DNA of 64,000 bases, from contig SIAR01000007.1 of assembly GCA_009691705.1 (NCBI GenBank), positions 17,516 to 81,515 of the forward strand, given 5' to 3'. Below, piece after piece: positions 43,087-51,838 of this stretch (within the stretch, counting starts at the first letter, position 1; every line of letters begins with the position of its first letter). The DNA comes from Phycisphaerales bacterium (GTDB lineage Bacteria > Planctomycetota > Phycisphaerae > Phycisphaerales > SM1A02). Below the pieces are notes generated by a model. The model was not told the origin of the DNA. It searched no databases and saw only the letters and a list, made by a program, of their open reading frames with translations. Made by a program: the position numbers and the translations under genes.

Positions 43087-43593
43087 CTAGCTCGTTGGAG
43101 AGTCGAACGTTTTCAACTCGTCGCGCAGTTTCGCCGCCCGTTCGTACTGTTCCGCGGCCACCGCACTCTCAAGGTCGCGCATGAGCTTTGCGCGCATCGC
43201 AAAGACGCGCTCAGCGCTTGCGCCACTATCGCCGCCCCGCGGTGATCGCCCCACGTGATGGGTCGCGCCCGCTTGCGCCCGTTCGATCACTTGGTCGAGC
43301 AGCGGCGAAAATGCGTCGTAGCACGCTGGGCAGCCCAGGTGACCCGATTTTCGAAATGCGGGGTAGGTCAAGCCGCATGCCCCGCAGCGTGCGGTGCGCT
43401 CTTTGCCCTTGGCGCCTTCGACCTTCGCAACCGCAGCGATCTGCGGAAAAATGTCGGCGATCGGCTGCTCGATAGGAAGGGGATACCCCGCCGCGATCGC
43501 ATGTTCAGCGCAGAGATGCACCTCGGCCGAGACTCCGTTGCGAATGATGATCTCGTGCACGACCGCCGCCTTGTCGCAGAGGTCGCACTTCAT
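43087..43593 (-). CDS. mcsA: McsA-like zinc/UVR-motif activator protein
   Basis: A 168-residue protein. It begins with CxxC (MKCDLCDKAAVVHEI) and a later Cys/His pair (HLCAEH), then two further CxxC pairs (RCGACG and GCPACY) that suit two zinc sites. It ends in a UVR motif (LMRDLESAVAAEQYERAAKL). This is the McsA layout. McsA activates the arginine kinase McsB, whose gene follows 4 bases later. The start overlaps the kdsA stop by 4 bases (ATGA), tying the pair to a lipopolysaccharide gene. Confidence 0.9.
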   Translation of the reverse strand: MKCDLCDKAAVVHEIIIRNGVSAEVHLCAEHAIAAGYPLPIEQPIADIFPQIAAVAKVEGAKGKERTARCGACGLTYPAFRKSGHLGCPACYDAFSPLLDQVIERAQAGATHHVGRSPRGGDSGASAERVFAMRAKLMRDLESAVAAEQYERAAKLRDELKTFDSPTS

Positions 43594-44417
43594 TTCGTCG
43601 CCACCACCACCCGAATCGCCGCGAGTTGGCGCAGCAATGCGGGCATCTGAGCGAGGGGTTGAATTGTCGCCCTGTCACTCAATGAAGCCGCCGGGTTGGG
43701 ATGGCACTCCATAAAAATCGCATCGACTCCCGCGGCTACTGCGGCCCGAGCGAGCAGTGGAGCGCGCAACGGTTGTCCGCCGCTTGTCGCGCCTTCGCCA
43801 GGTCGTTGCGTCGAATGGGTCGCATCGAAGCAGAGTGGGACTCCCATCTCAAGCATGTCACCCATCCCAGCAAAATCGTTGACGAGGCGGTGGTATCCGA
43901 AGAAGGTTCCGCGCTCTGTGAGCATGACTTCTTTCGCGCCAGACTCGCGCAACTTTCCGATGGCACCAGCCATTTCAGCGGGAGCCATGAACTGTCCCTT
44001 CTTGACATTGACTGCGCGGCCAGTCGCGGCGGCGGCAGCAAGCAGATCACTCTGCCGGGCAAGAAAGGCGGGAATCTGCAGGATGTCGACCGCTTGCGCA
44101 GCGCGTGCAGCATGGGCGGGTTCGTGAATGTCAGTCGTCACGGCTACCCCGAGTCGTGTTCGCAGATTGGCGAGCATCTCGCATCCGCGTTCAAGTCCAG
44201 GACCGCGCGGGCTCGTCACGCTCGATCGATTTGCCTTGTCAAAGCTCGCTTTGAAGACAAACGCAAGTCCGTGCGCGGCACACGCTTCGCGCAGCGTTTC
44301 ACCGATCTGCAGGTTGATTGCATCACTCTCAAGCACACAAGGACCAGCGATGATCAGAAGCGGTCCCCGAGTGAAGGACGCCGCAGATTGCGAGAAAAAG
44401 CGTTGAAAGTCAAGCAT
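43590..44417 (-). CDS. kdsA: 3-deoxy-8-phosphooctulonate synthase KdsA
   Basis: A 275-residue TIM-barrel aldolase. Motifs: LLIIAGPCVLESDAINLQIG, FVFKASFDKANRSSV, RGPGLERG, VTTDIHEPAHA, LQIPAFLARQSDLL, NVKKGQFMAP and CFDATHSTQRPG. It condenses phosphoenolpyruvate with arabinose 5-phosphate to make Kdo-8-phosphate for the lipopolysaccharide inner core, which fits the LpxA/C/D genes. It is the first gene of the kdsA-mcsA-mcsB operon. About 130 bases separate it from the divergent DUF1444 gene. Confidence 0.94.
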   Translation of the reverse strand: MLDFQRFFSQSAASFTRGPLLIIAGPCVLESDAINLQIGETLREACAAHGLAFVFKASFDKANRSSVTSPRGPGLERGCEMLANLRTRLGVAVTTDIHEPAHAARAAQAVDILQIPAFLARQSDLLAAAAATGRAVNVKKGQFMAPAEMAGAIGKLRESGAKEVMLTERGTFFGYHRLVNDFAGMGDMLEMGVPLCFDATHSTQRPGEGATSGGQPLRAPLLARAAVAAGVDAIFMECHPNPAASLSDRATIQPLAQMPALLRQLAAIRVVVATK

Positions 44418-44545
44418 TTATTCGGGTGAAAATCAAGAGAATAATCATCAAGTCGATTGGTGAGTGGGTTAGTTCTATCCGATAGTTAGCGTAGCGGCAC
44501 GATGTTCTGTGTGTGCCGAGTCAAGTTCAAGTGGAGGGCGGGAAA

Positions 44546-45355
44546 ATGGACGATTCAAACAATGATCGGTTGCCAACAGAATCACCTGAGTTCACCAAAG
44601 CGGTTGAACGACTCTTGAAGGGTTGGTATTCGCACCGCCCCATTGAGATGGTCTCGGCACTCAAACTGACAGTGGATGGCAAGGCGATGGGGCTTGAAAA
44701 TCTCTTTCGCATGGTGCAGCAGGATCCCCAGCGCGGGGAGGCGTTTGTGCGCGGCTACTTCGACCGAATATTTGAGGGAGACTCGGTCGGAGCCAGCCTG
44801 ATCCCATTCGCCGTTGCGCGCCATCGCATCATGCCACGCATTCAACCTGAGTCGATCTTTGAGGGTGTCGATCGAGCATCGATCGCGCACTTGCCATACG
44901 TCAACGGCACGGTGATTGTTTTCGTGATGGACATGCCCGAGATGACCGTCAGCGTTTCGACTGAACAGATGATCCGCTGGGGAATCGGTCCCGAGGAACT
45001 CGAAGATGTCGCCCGTCAGAACCTCAGTTCGTACGCCCCCGATTTGCAAGTGCAGGTAATCGCCAGCCACGATGGTGGGCGGGCGGCGCTTCTTTCACTC
45101 AAGGATGGCTACGACGCCGCACGGTTGCTCCTGTCGAAACTGCATGATCGGTTGGCCAAAGAATTGCGCGGAGACTTCTATGTCGCGACACCAGCGCGTG
45201 ACGTCTTCATCGCGCTGTCGTACGGTCCTGAGCCCTTCCTCGAACGCTTACGTTCGCGCATTGCGCGTGATTACTCGCGGCTCCCATATCCGATCACGAG
45301 AGATTTCTTCATCGTGACACGCGATGGTGTTGCCGGCACGGCGAATGCGGCGTGA
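44546..45355 (+). CDS. DUF1444-like protein (YtpQ family), function unknown
   Basis: A 269-residue soluble protein resembling the DUF1444/YtpQ family: central LPYVNGTVIVFVMDMPEMTV and a C-terminal GDFYVATPARDVFIALSYG. The start at 44546 has a strong GGAGGGCGGG ribosome-binding region just upstream; an in-frame GTG at 44513 lacks one. No signal peptide or membrane span is seen. Family members have no established function. The next gene, a 59-residue protein, begins 18 bases later and may be co-transcribed. Confidence 0.72.
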   Translation: MDDSNNDRLPTESPEFTKAVERLLKGWYSHRPIEMVSALKLTVDGKAMGLENLFRMVQQDPQRGEAFVRGYFDRIFEGDSVGASLIPFAVARHRIMPRIQPESIFEGVDRASIAHLPYVNGTVIVFVMDMPEMTVSVSTEQMIRWGIGPEELEDVARQNLSSYAPDLQVQVIASHDGGRAALLSLKDGYDAARLLLSKLHDRLAKELRGDFYVATPARDVFIALSYGPEPFLERLRSRIARDYSRLPYPITRDFFIVTRDGVAGTANAA

Positions 45356-45373
45356 GCGATACTCTGCGCCACC

Positions 45374-45553
45374 ATGAAAGTCGAACCGATTCTCGCCGAA
45401 CTCAATCGCCAACGCGCTGACCTCAACAAGGATCCCACCGATATCGAATGGTTTGCGCTGCACCACGCCTTCTGCTTCATTTCGTATCACCTGGCTGACT
45501 TTCAGAAGTATCTCGACGAAGTCGTGAAGCCGAGCGATCCAACTCCCCACTGA
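45374..45553 (+). CDS. Small hypothetical protein (59 aa)
   Basis: A short open frame with good protein character: MKVEPILAELNRQRADLNKD at the start, then WFALHHAFCFISYHLADFQK, ending VKPSDPTPH. It is predicted helical, has paired His and aromatic residues, and is soluble. It starts 18 bases after the DUF1444 gene on the same strand, so is likely in the same transcript. I do not recognise the family. Codon use matches its neighbours, which supports it being real. Confidence 0.65.
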   Translation: MKVEPILAELNRQRADLNKDPTDIEWFALHHAFCFISYHLADFQKYLDEVVKPSDPTPH

Positions 45554-45836
45554 TGGGCGCGACTTGGATCGGGTAGCCCCAACGCATCACCGGCGTGCCT
45601 TCGGAAAGCATATTTGGAAACATGTGTTGTTTCGGGAGTATCAGTCATGAGGTACTGGCAGTCGCGCACTCGCGCTATTTTGGCCATCGTGTTTGCAGGC
45701 GTTGCATCGGAAGGGACGACTCCGATTGCGTCTGCGTCTTGGTGGGGTCGAGCTTGAATCGACCGACAAGTGAGTGAGGGACCACTGGTCACGGTGCCGC
45801 CCTGAGTGGTAGCCCCGCATTACACTCGGCAATTCA
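45554..45836. other. Intergenic region upstream of ileS with a possible 36-codon ORF
   Basis: About 280 bases before ileS. A short plus-strand frame (45647-45757) would encode a 36-residue peptide with a basic start and hydrophobic core (RTRAILAIVFAGVAS), preceded by GGGAG. It could be a tiny secreted peptide or chance. No T-box-like structure could be confirmed by eye. Confidence 0.3.
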
Positions 45837-48653
45837 ATGACCGAGACCCGCGATTACAAGCCAACCCTGAATCTCCCCAAGACTTCGTTCCCGATGAAGG
45901 CAAATCTTGCGCAGGCTGAGCCCGCGACACTCGCGCGCTGGCAGGCAACGGACGTTCACGGCGCGATCGCGGCGGCGCGTGTTTCGGCGCAACCATTCAT
46001 CTTTCATGATGGTCCTCCCTATGCAAATGGATCGATCCACGTGGGTCACCTTCTCAATAAGGTGCTAAAAGACATCGTCGTGCGCAGCGTGCTCATGGAA
46101 GGTCGCGCCTGTCACTACATCCCTGGGTGGGACTGCCACGGCCTTCCTATCGAACATCGCGTGATGACCACGCTCGTCGAAAGCGGCAAGGCTGCCAAAC
46201 TTGACACACTCAGCGACGACCATCGGCGGATGGCCATTCGCCGTGAATGCGCGGCATATGCGACGAAATTCATCAAGACTCAAGCGGTGCAAATGCAGCG
46301 ACTGCTGACGCTTGCGGACTACGCGAATCCGTACTTCACGATGCAGCCCGAGTATGAAGCTGGCACGCTGGGAGTCTTCGCATCGCTGCTCGAGCAGGGC
46401 TTTGTCTTTCGCCAACTGAAACCTGTGCACTGGTCGATCGCGAATCAGACTGCGCTCGCCGAAGCAGAACTTGAATATGAAGATCGGGTCGACCCATCCA
46501 TTTATGTCGACTTTGAAGCGGCCGATCGCACCAAGGTCGACGCGGTGTTTGGCATCGAGTGCGAATGCACGCCATCGTTCATGATCTGGACGACCACTCC
46601 ATGGACTCTTCCGGCCAATCTCGCCATCGCCGTGCATCCTGCGCAGCAGTACGCACTTGTCGAAATGGATGGCACGCTCACAATCGTCGCCGCCGAGATG
46701 CTCGCCAAGGTCAGTGCGATTGTCGGGGCCACTGCTGTCGAAACGCTTGCCACCGCCCGCGGCAGTGCGCTCGTTGGTCTCGAGTATCGCCATCCATTTT
46801 GTGATCGAGTGAGTCGCATCGTCGCGGCTGAGTATGTGACGATGGAAGATGGCACGGGACTCGTGCACACAGCGCCCGGACATGGCGACGATGATTACCG
46901 CACTGGCCTGCGCGAGGGTCTCGAGATTTACTGCCCCGTGCAAGGGGATGGCACTTTCGACGCGACCGTCCCCGCCTGGTTGCGAGGCAAGATTGTCTGG
47001 GATGCCAACCCGCTCGTTGTTGACCATTTGCAGGCAAGCGGCCATCTCGTGCATGCGTTGCAATTCACCCACTCCTATCCACACGATTGGCGAAGTCGCA
47101 CTCCGGTGATTTTTCGCGCGACTGAGCAGTGGTTCATCGGAGTCGATCGTGCCGCGGGTGGTACGGGTCGATCGCTGCGGGCGATGGCGATGGATGCCGT
47201 CACTACGTCAATCAAGTTTGTTCCGCAGTGGGGGCAGAGCCGCCTGAAGGGAATGCTCGAAAGTCGCCCGGATTGGTGCATCAGCCGACAGCGCGCGTGG
47301 GGTCTGCCGATTCCAGCGTTTCGCACGGCGAACGACGAAGTCTTTATGACTGCAGCAAGCGTGCGGGCAATCGCCCAGTGCGTGCGCACCAAGGGCAGTG
47401 ACGCCTGGTTCACACTTGCGCCGGCGGAGTTGCTGGCTTCGTACGACGCTGCGGGTGATGGCGACGCTCCCAAAGATTTGTGCATCGAGACGCTCACCAA
47501 GATGTATGACATCTTCGATGTCTGGTTCGAAGCGGGATCATCCTGGCACTCTGTCTTGCAGCAGCGCGGCGTCGGATTTCCCAGCGAGCTCTACCTCGAA
47601 GGCAGCGATCAGCACCGCGGATGGTTTCAGTTGTCGATGTTGCCAGCACTCGGCGTGATGGGCACGACTCCGTTTCGCACTCTTCTGACGCACGGGTTTC
47701 TGGTCGACAAAGATGGTCGCAAGATGAGCAAGAGTTTAGGAAACGCCCTCGATGTTGAGGTGCTCTTGAAAGACTTTGGCGCAGAGGTTGCGCGTTGGTG
47801 GGTCTCTGGAGTTGCATACGACGGGGACATTCGCATCGACCTGGACTACTTCAAAGTGGCGGGGGAGTCCTATCGAAAAGTGCGAAATACCCTGCGTTTC
47901 TTGCTCTCAAACCTCTACGACGCTCCGGCGTGGACGCAGGAAGAGGTCGTGAACATCGCCTCTAACGCAACTCCCGAGTCGATCGATCGGTGGCTGATGG
48001 GGGAACTTGCAGATCTCGAAGCTAACGCGCGCAGCGCGTACAACGAATACGACTTTCGCCGAGTGCACTTGGCGATCTTCAACTTCTGCAACGAGACGCT
48101 TTCATCGGTCTACTGCGCGGCAGTCAAAGACCGCCTCTACTGCGATCCTGCCGATAGCCCGCGTCGCCGTCAGACTCAAGCAGTCGCACGCGTTGCCGTC
48201 GAAGTGCTTTGTCGATTGCTCGCGCCATTCTTGCCGCATACTGCAGAAGAGGCGTGGATGGCACTGCGCGGTGCTGGTGCGCCACTCTTGTTCACCCAGA
48301 CACACCTCGGGCTTCCACGCCGCAGTGATCCGCGTTGGGACGTCGTGATGGTCGCACGCGGTGCGGTTTCGAAAGCACTCGAAGGGGCAAAGACTTTGGG
48401 GATCGACAATCCTCTCGATGCAGCCGTGACGCTTCCCGATGCGAGTGGCACACTTGGGCCATTTGCGCGCGAACTAGCCGACCTGTGCGGGGTTTCGCAA
48501 GTCACGCTCGACGCGAAGGCAACGAGTGTCACGGTCGCTGATCTTCGTTCGATCCCTCGCTGCGATCGATCCTGGCGACGGGATGGCACGGTGCGGCAAC
48601 GTTCCGATGGCGGGATGCTCAGCGACCGAGATGCGATTTCGGTTGGAGTCTGA
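45837..48653 (+). CDS. ileS: Isoleucyl-tRNA synthetase
   Basis: A 938-residue class I synthetase. The HIGH motif is in PPYANGSIHVGHLLNKVLKD, the editing domain includes TPWTLPANLAIAVHP and TAPGHGDDDYRTG, and KMSKS is in DKDGRKMSKSLGNALDVE. Anticodon-binding helices follow to about residue 880. It charges tRNA-Ile. The C-terminal zinc finger, normally with four Cys in two CxxC pairs, is degenerate: the segment RCDRSWRRDGTVRQRSDGG keeps one Cys and no second pair. Length is otherwise normal for bacterial type IleS. Confidence 0.94.
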   Translation: MTETRDYKPTLNLPKTSFPMKANLAQAEPATLARWQATDVHGAIAAARVSAQPFIFHDGPPYANGSIHVGHLLNKVLKDIVVRSVLMEGRACHYIPGWDCHGLPIEHRVMTTLVESGKAAKLDTLSDDHRRMAIRRECAAYATKFIKTQAVQMQRLLTLADYANPYFTMQPEYEAGTLGVFASLLEQGFVFRQLKPVHWSIANQTALAEAELEYEDRVDPSIYVDFEAADRTKVDAVFGIECECTPSFMIWTTTPWTLPANLAIAVHPAQQYALVEMDGTLTIVAAEMLAKVSAIVGATAVETLATARGSALVGLEYRHPFCDRVSRIVAAEYVTMEDGTGLVHTAPGHGDDDYRTGLREGLEIYCPVQGDGTFDATVPAWLRGKIVWDANPLVVDHLQASGHLVHALQFTHSYPHDWRSRTPVIFRATEQWFIGVDRAAGGTGRSLRAMAMDAVTTSIKFVPQWGQSRLKGMLESRPDWCISRQRAWGLPIPAFRTANDEVFMTAASVRAIAQCVRTKGSDAWFTLAPAELLASYDAAGDGDAPKDLCIETLTKMYDIFDVWFEAGSSWHSVLQQRGVGFPSELYLEGSDQHRGWFQLSMLPALGVMGTTPFRTLLTHGFLVDKDGRKMSKSLGNALDVEVLLKDFGAEVARWWVSGVAYDGDIRIDLDYFKVAGESYRKVRNTLRFLLSNLYDAPAWTQEEVVNIASNATPESIDRWLMGELADLEANARSAYNEYDFRRVHLAIFNFCNETLSSVYCAAVKDRLYCDPADSPRRRQTQAVARVAVEVLCRLLAPFLPHTAEEAWMALRGAGAPLLFTQTHLGLPRRSDPRWDVVMVARGAVSKALEGAKTLGIDNPLDAAVTLPDASGTLGPFARELADLCGVSQVTLDAKATSVTVADLRSIPRCDRSWRRDGTVRQRSDGGMLSDRDAISVGV

Positions 48654-48704
48654 GGGTCCCAACGAACCCCAGCCGTCGCGCGCCTACCGAGCAGACCAAT
48701 GCGC

Positions 48705-49121
48705 TCAGCTGACCTTCGAGCCAGCCTTGACCGGCTTGTCGACGGTCAACAGCATCACATCGCGTGCATCTGGACCAGGCTTCGCGACCGCCGCGACCGC
48801 GCCGCCTTCAACAGCGTCAGTGACAACGGCAAGCTCTCGCAGATCGCTCGCGGCAAGAATCATCCCAGCGCTTGTTTCGCCGCGCAGTTGGCGCGGCTCA
48901 AGGTTCGCAACGATGATCACTTGCTTGCCGATCAGGGTTGCAGGGTCGTACCACGCTTTGATTCCGGCGCAGACTTGCCGTCCCTCTGGTGTGCCATCAT
49001 CAAGTTGAATCTTCAGCAACTTGTCCGCATTGGGATGCGCTTCTGCCGCACGAATCGTCGCGACGCGAAAATCGATCTTTGAAAAGAGGTCGTACGAGAT
49101 CAACGGAAGCGGATCGCTCAT
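48705..49121 (-). CDS. Stand-alone tRNA-binding domain protein (MetRS beta/Trbp111-like)
   Basis: A 138-residue OB-fold protein matching the C-terminal tRNA-binding domain of methionyl-tRNA synthetase: SKIDFRVATIRAAEAHPNAD, LLKIQLDDG, QVCAGIKAWY, VIIVANLEPRQLRGETSAGM and ILAAS. The stand-alone form may act in trans on tRNA or as the beta chain of MetRS; no metG is present here. The start overlaps the stop of the upstream SurA/PpiD-like gene by 4 bases (ATGA). Confidence 0.88.
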   Translation of the reverse strand: MSDPLPLISYDLFSKIDFRVATIRAAEAHPNADKLLKIQLDDGTPEGRQVCAGIKAWYDPATLIGKQVIIVANLEPRQLRGETSAGMILAASDLRELAVVTDAVEGGAVAAVAKPGPDARDVMLLTVDKPVKAGSKVS

Positions 49122-51073
49122 TGCCCAGCTTTCGCGGGAGCGACTGGCACCGCACCATCGGTGGCTGGCGCTGGCGCTGCGGCATCGCTCTCGTCTCGTT
49201 CTTTCGCTGGATTGACCAGCGTAAAACCATGCCGAGCGACGAGTGCTTCTTTTGTGAAGAGCTCTTGAGGATTCCCTGCGGCGGGGTCGGTCACAGCAAC
49301 GCTGCGAAAGCGTTGATTGTTGACCAGTGCTGGCAAGTCGCCCTGATTCATCGGAGTGATGCGGTCGATTCGTACGACAACCACGGCCAGTTTCTCTGGC
49401 ACTGGCAGCACCAGAGTGCGCTCGCCGACTGGCAAGTCTGCGATGAGGCGCGCCGATGGAAGAGACATCGCCCGCTCGACGATCGCTCGCGTCGTCGCCG
49501 CGTCTGCACCGATACCTGCCAATTGTCCTGGCAACTTGAGTCCGTACTGCAGAAACTGCTTGTCGCTTTGGCGCAAATCGTTGAATGGCTCTACGGTCAC
49601 GCCGTAAGTTGCGGCGACTGCACTGAGTCCCGCATCGACCGCTTCGCGCTGAATCTCAGAGGTCATCCCGAGCAGTTTGTCGAAGCGGTTGAGCCGCGTC
49701 ACATCGGCAAGGAGTGCCTCGCGTGCACTATCGACCGAAGCAGGAGCTGCTGAGGCTTCGACCGCGGTCGCTCGGAATGCGAAGAGATCACCCGCATCGT
49801 TGCCCAGCACGGGACTCACCACGCCAACCTGAGCGATGAGCGTTGACTTGCCACCAAGTTCGCGCAGGGCCTGCACAAGTTGACCTGCAGTGACTGGCTG
49901 GGCTCCAAATCGATTGGTCGTTGCCACACCAAGTCCTGGAAGTGAATTGATTTCGGCTGGGGTCATCCATCCTTCGCCATTGGTGACAACCGCTGGCGCG
50001 GGAATCCCAAACTTCGCAGCAACTTCACCGCCGAGTGCGGCCAGCGTCAACTGCGAAGTCTTCCAATCTGCGGGCAGGTTGTAATACCCATCGACTTGCG
50101 AGAGTCCGCGCATCGACATCTGCAGACGGTCAGCGATGAACTTCGAAATCTCTAGACGCTTCTCTTGGATCGCAACTGCGAGCACTTTCGCCTTGACCGC
50201 GTCGCGCGATCCATCAAAGGTCGTCGCCACTGAAGTTGTTGAAACGCCTCCAAGACCGAAATCAGCCTGATGTTCGAGCCAGTACTTGCGCAACTCAATG
50301 TTCGATAGCGCCGGACTCTGTTGCACGAGATCGGCGATCGACGCTGCGGGGAGCATGAGCCATTCGATCTGCATCCGGTCGCCGATTCGGTAGCCGAATC
50401 CGCACTTTCCTTCCCCACTCTTCATCGCACCATAGGTCGCGAGTTGTGACTGCAGCGCAGCTTCGCTCGGCGCGGCAACATCGACTTTCGACTTCGTGCC
50501 GTCGAGCACCACGATCTCTCCAGAGACTGCAGCCAAGAGTGAGGCGGCCGCTTGTTCGAGACGCGTCGACGAGACGCGCGCAGGGCCGCTCGTGATGAGG
50601 TTGACGTATCGATCGACTCCATTCAGTTTCGCGAGAGTTTCGAAGACTTCGGTGGGGGTCTGCCCAGATTCACGGCAGAGAGCGCCCAGCAGATTGCCTT
50701 CGGGCACCTTGTTCGCGGTCGCTGTTTCGGCAAGGCGAGTCTGGCCATCCGCAACGCCACCGACGAGTCCAGCGCGCTGCGCCTCGAGGGTGAGCAGAAA
50801 CCAATGCACAGGATCCTTTTCGAGTCCGAGCGCGCGCACTGTTGGATCACCCAACAGACTGATTGCGCGCAGTTCTTGCTGCATACGCAAGCGATCGCCT
50901 TCGGTGATCGTGACGCCATCCACCGTGGTGGCCCATGTGGCACGACCGATGAGCAGGTCAGTCATGAACGTGCTGCTGCGATCGAATACAAGCCACGAGA
51001 CCATCAGCAGTGTCATTCCAACGATGAGGATCCAACGGGAGGCTTTTTCGTTCTTGCGGAAGAATTTCAGCAT
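49118..51073 (-). CDS. Membrane-anchored SurA/PpiD-like protein
   Basis: A 651-residue protein with one N-terminal anchor (ASRWILIVGMTLLMVSWLVF) and a large periplasmic part. The region after the anchor (VDGVTITEGDRLRMQQELRA) resembles the SurA/PpiD N-terminal chaperone domain. No clear parvulin catalytic pattern is visible in the rest, so peptidyl-prolyl isomerase activity is doubtful. The C-terminus is Ala/Pro-rich. Likely a periplasmic folding helper tethered to the inner membrane. It lies downstream of rpsD, past a terminator. Confidence 0.6.
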   Translation of the reverse strand: MLKFFRKNEKASRWILIVGMTLLMVSWLVFDRSSTFMTDLLIGRATWATTVDGVTITEGDRLRMQQELRAISLLGDPTVRALGLEKDPVHWFLLTLEAQRAGLVGGVADGQTRLAETATANKVPEGNLLGALCRESGQTPTEVFETLAKLNGVDRYVNLITSGPARVSSTRLEQAAASLLAAVSGEIVVLDGTKSKVDVAAPSEAALQSQLATYGAMKSGEGKCGFGYRIGDRMQIEWLMLPAASIADLVQQSPALSNIELRKYWLEHQADFGLGGVSTTSVATTFDGSRDAVKAKVLAVAIQEKRLEISKFIADRLQMSMRGLSQVDGYYNLPADWKTSQLTLAALGGEVAAKFGIPAPAVVTNGEGWMTPAEINSLPGLGVATTNRFGAQPVTAGQLVQALRELGGKSTLIAQVGVVSPVLGNDAGDLFAFRATAVEASAAPASVDSAREALLADVTRLNRFDKLLGMTSEIQREAVDAGLSAVAATYGVTVEPFNDLRQSDKQFLQYGLKLPGQLAGIGADAATTRAIVERAMSLPSARLIADLPVGERTLVLPVPEKLAVVVVRIDRITPMNQGDLPALVNNQRFRSVAVTDPAAGNPQELFTKEALVARHGFTLVNPAKERDESDAAAPAPATDGAVPVAPAKAGQ

Positions 51074-51098
51074 GGCATTTTTCTTTCGGTCTTTCTAG

Positions 51099-51135
51099 CA
51101 AAAGAGCGCACGGACGTCGTTCGTCCATGCGCTCT
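51099..51135 (-). terminator. Rho-independent terminator downstream of rpsD
   Basis: On the minus strand a 14-bp stem (AGAGCGCATGGACG with CGTCCGTGCGCTCT, one T-G wobble) and a 5-base loop are followed by TTTTG. It lies 22 bases past the rpsD stop and before the SurA/PpiD-like gene. Confidence 0.75.
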
Positions 51136-51157
51136 GGGAATCAATTGTGACACGATA

Positions 51158-51757
51158 TCAGCGGTAGAACTCGACGATGAGATTTGTATTCACGTCGAAT
51201 GGAATCTGTTCAGAGGATGGAGTCGCCAAGATCTTGGCGGCAAGTTCGGCTGGATTCACTTCCATCCAACCTGGAACGATGTGGCCTGAAAGGCTTTCCA
51301 TGTTTTCACGGACGAGTTTGTGCACACCCTCGCGTAGCGAGATTTCCATACCTGGTTCACAGGCATAGGAGGGGCGGTCGACCTTCTTACCGTTGACCTT
51401 GATGTGGCCGTGAACGACCATCTGGCGAGCCGCCCAAATCGTGCGAGCGAATCCAGCGCGTCGCACGACATTGTCGAGTCGACGCTCAAGGTTCTGCAAG
51501 AGAACTTCGCCGGTGTTGCCCTTGCTGCGAGCCGCTTCAGCGAGGTATCGGCGAAACTGTCGCTCGAGCACGCTGTAGTGGTAACGCAACTTCTGCTTCT
51601 CATCCTTGCGGACCCCGTACGGTTTCGCGCGTTTGCCGCGGAATCCGTGCATGCCTGGAGGGGTGAGTTGTCGTTTGGCAGTGTGCTTTGGGATGTCCGC
51701 AATCGGAACACCAACGCGACGGGAGAGTTTGACTTTGGGACCGATGTAGCGTGCCAT
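51158..51757 (-). CDS. rpsD: 30S ribosomal protein S4
   Basis: A 199-residue S4 protein: MARYIGPKVKLSRRVGVPIA, the RLDNVVRRAGFARTIWAARQ S4 core, and VVHGHIKVNGKKVDRPSYAC with the RNA-binding S4 domain. It initiates 16S rRNA folding in 30S assembly. It is monocistronic here, away from the usual rpsM-rpsK-rpoA cluster, with its own promoter-like sequence and a terminator. ATG 51757 is chosen by the conserved start; the frame opens at 51778. The N-terminal zinc-binding Cys of some S4 proteins are absent. Confidence 0.96.
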   Translation of the reverse strand: MARYIGPKVKLSRRVGVPIADIPKHTAKRQLTPPGMHGFRGKRAKPYGVRKDEKQKLRYHYSVLERQFRRYLAEAARSKGNTGEVLLQNLERRLDNVVRRAGFARTIWAARQMVVHGHIKVNGKKVDRPSYACEPGMEISLREGVHKLVRENMESLSGHIVPGWMEVNPAELAAKILATPSSEQIPFDVNTNLIVEFYR

Positions 51758-51769
51758 GAGTAGTCGCGC

Positions 51770-51798
51770 ATTGAACACTCCCCCCCCAAAAATGTCAA
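51770..51798 (-). promoter_or_regulatory. Candidate sigma-70 promoter of rpsD
   Basis: On the minus strand TTGACA (complement of 51793-51798) is followed after 17 bases by TTCAAT (complement of 51770-51775). The spacing is ideal but the -10 element is only a partial match. It places the transcription start a few bases before the ATG, so the leader would be very short. Confidence 0.4.
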
Positions 51799-51838
51799 GG
51801 GAATGACCCGCAATCGCCTCGGTTTATCACCGGCGAGG

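Noticed and set aside
46065..47084. A 339-codon minus-strand frame inside ileS
   Set aside because: Shadow of the ileS editing and catalytic domain; no recognisable protein features.
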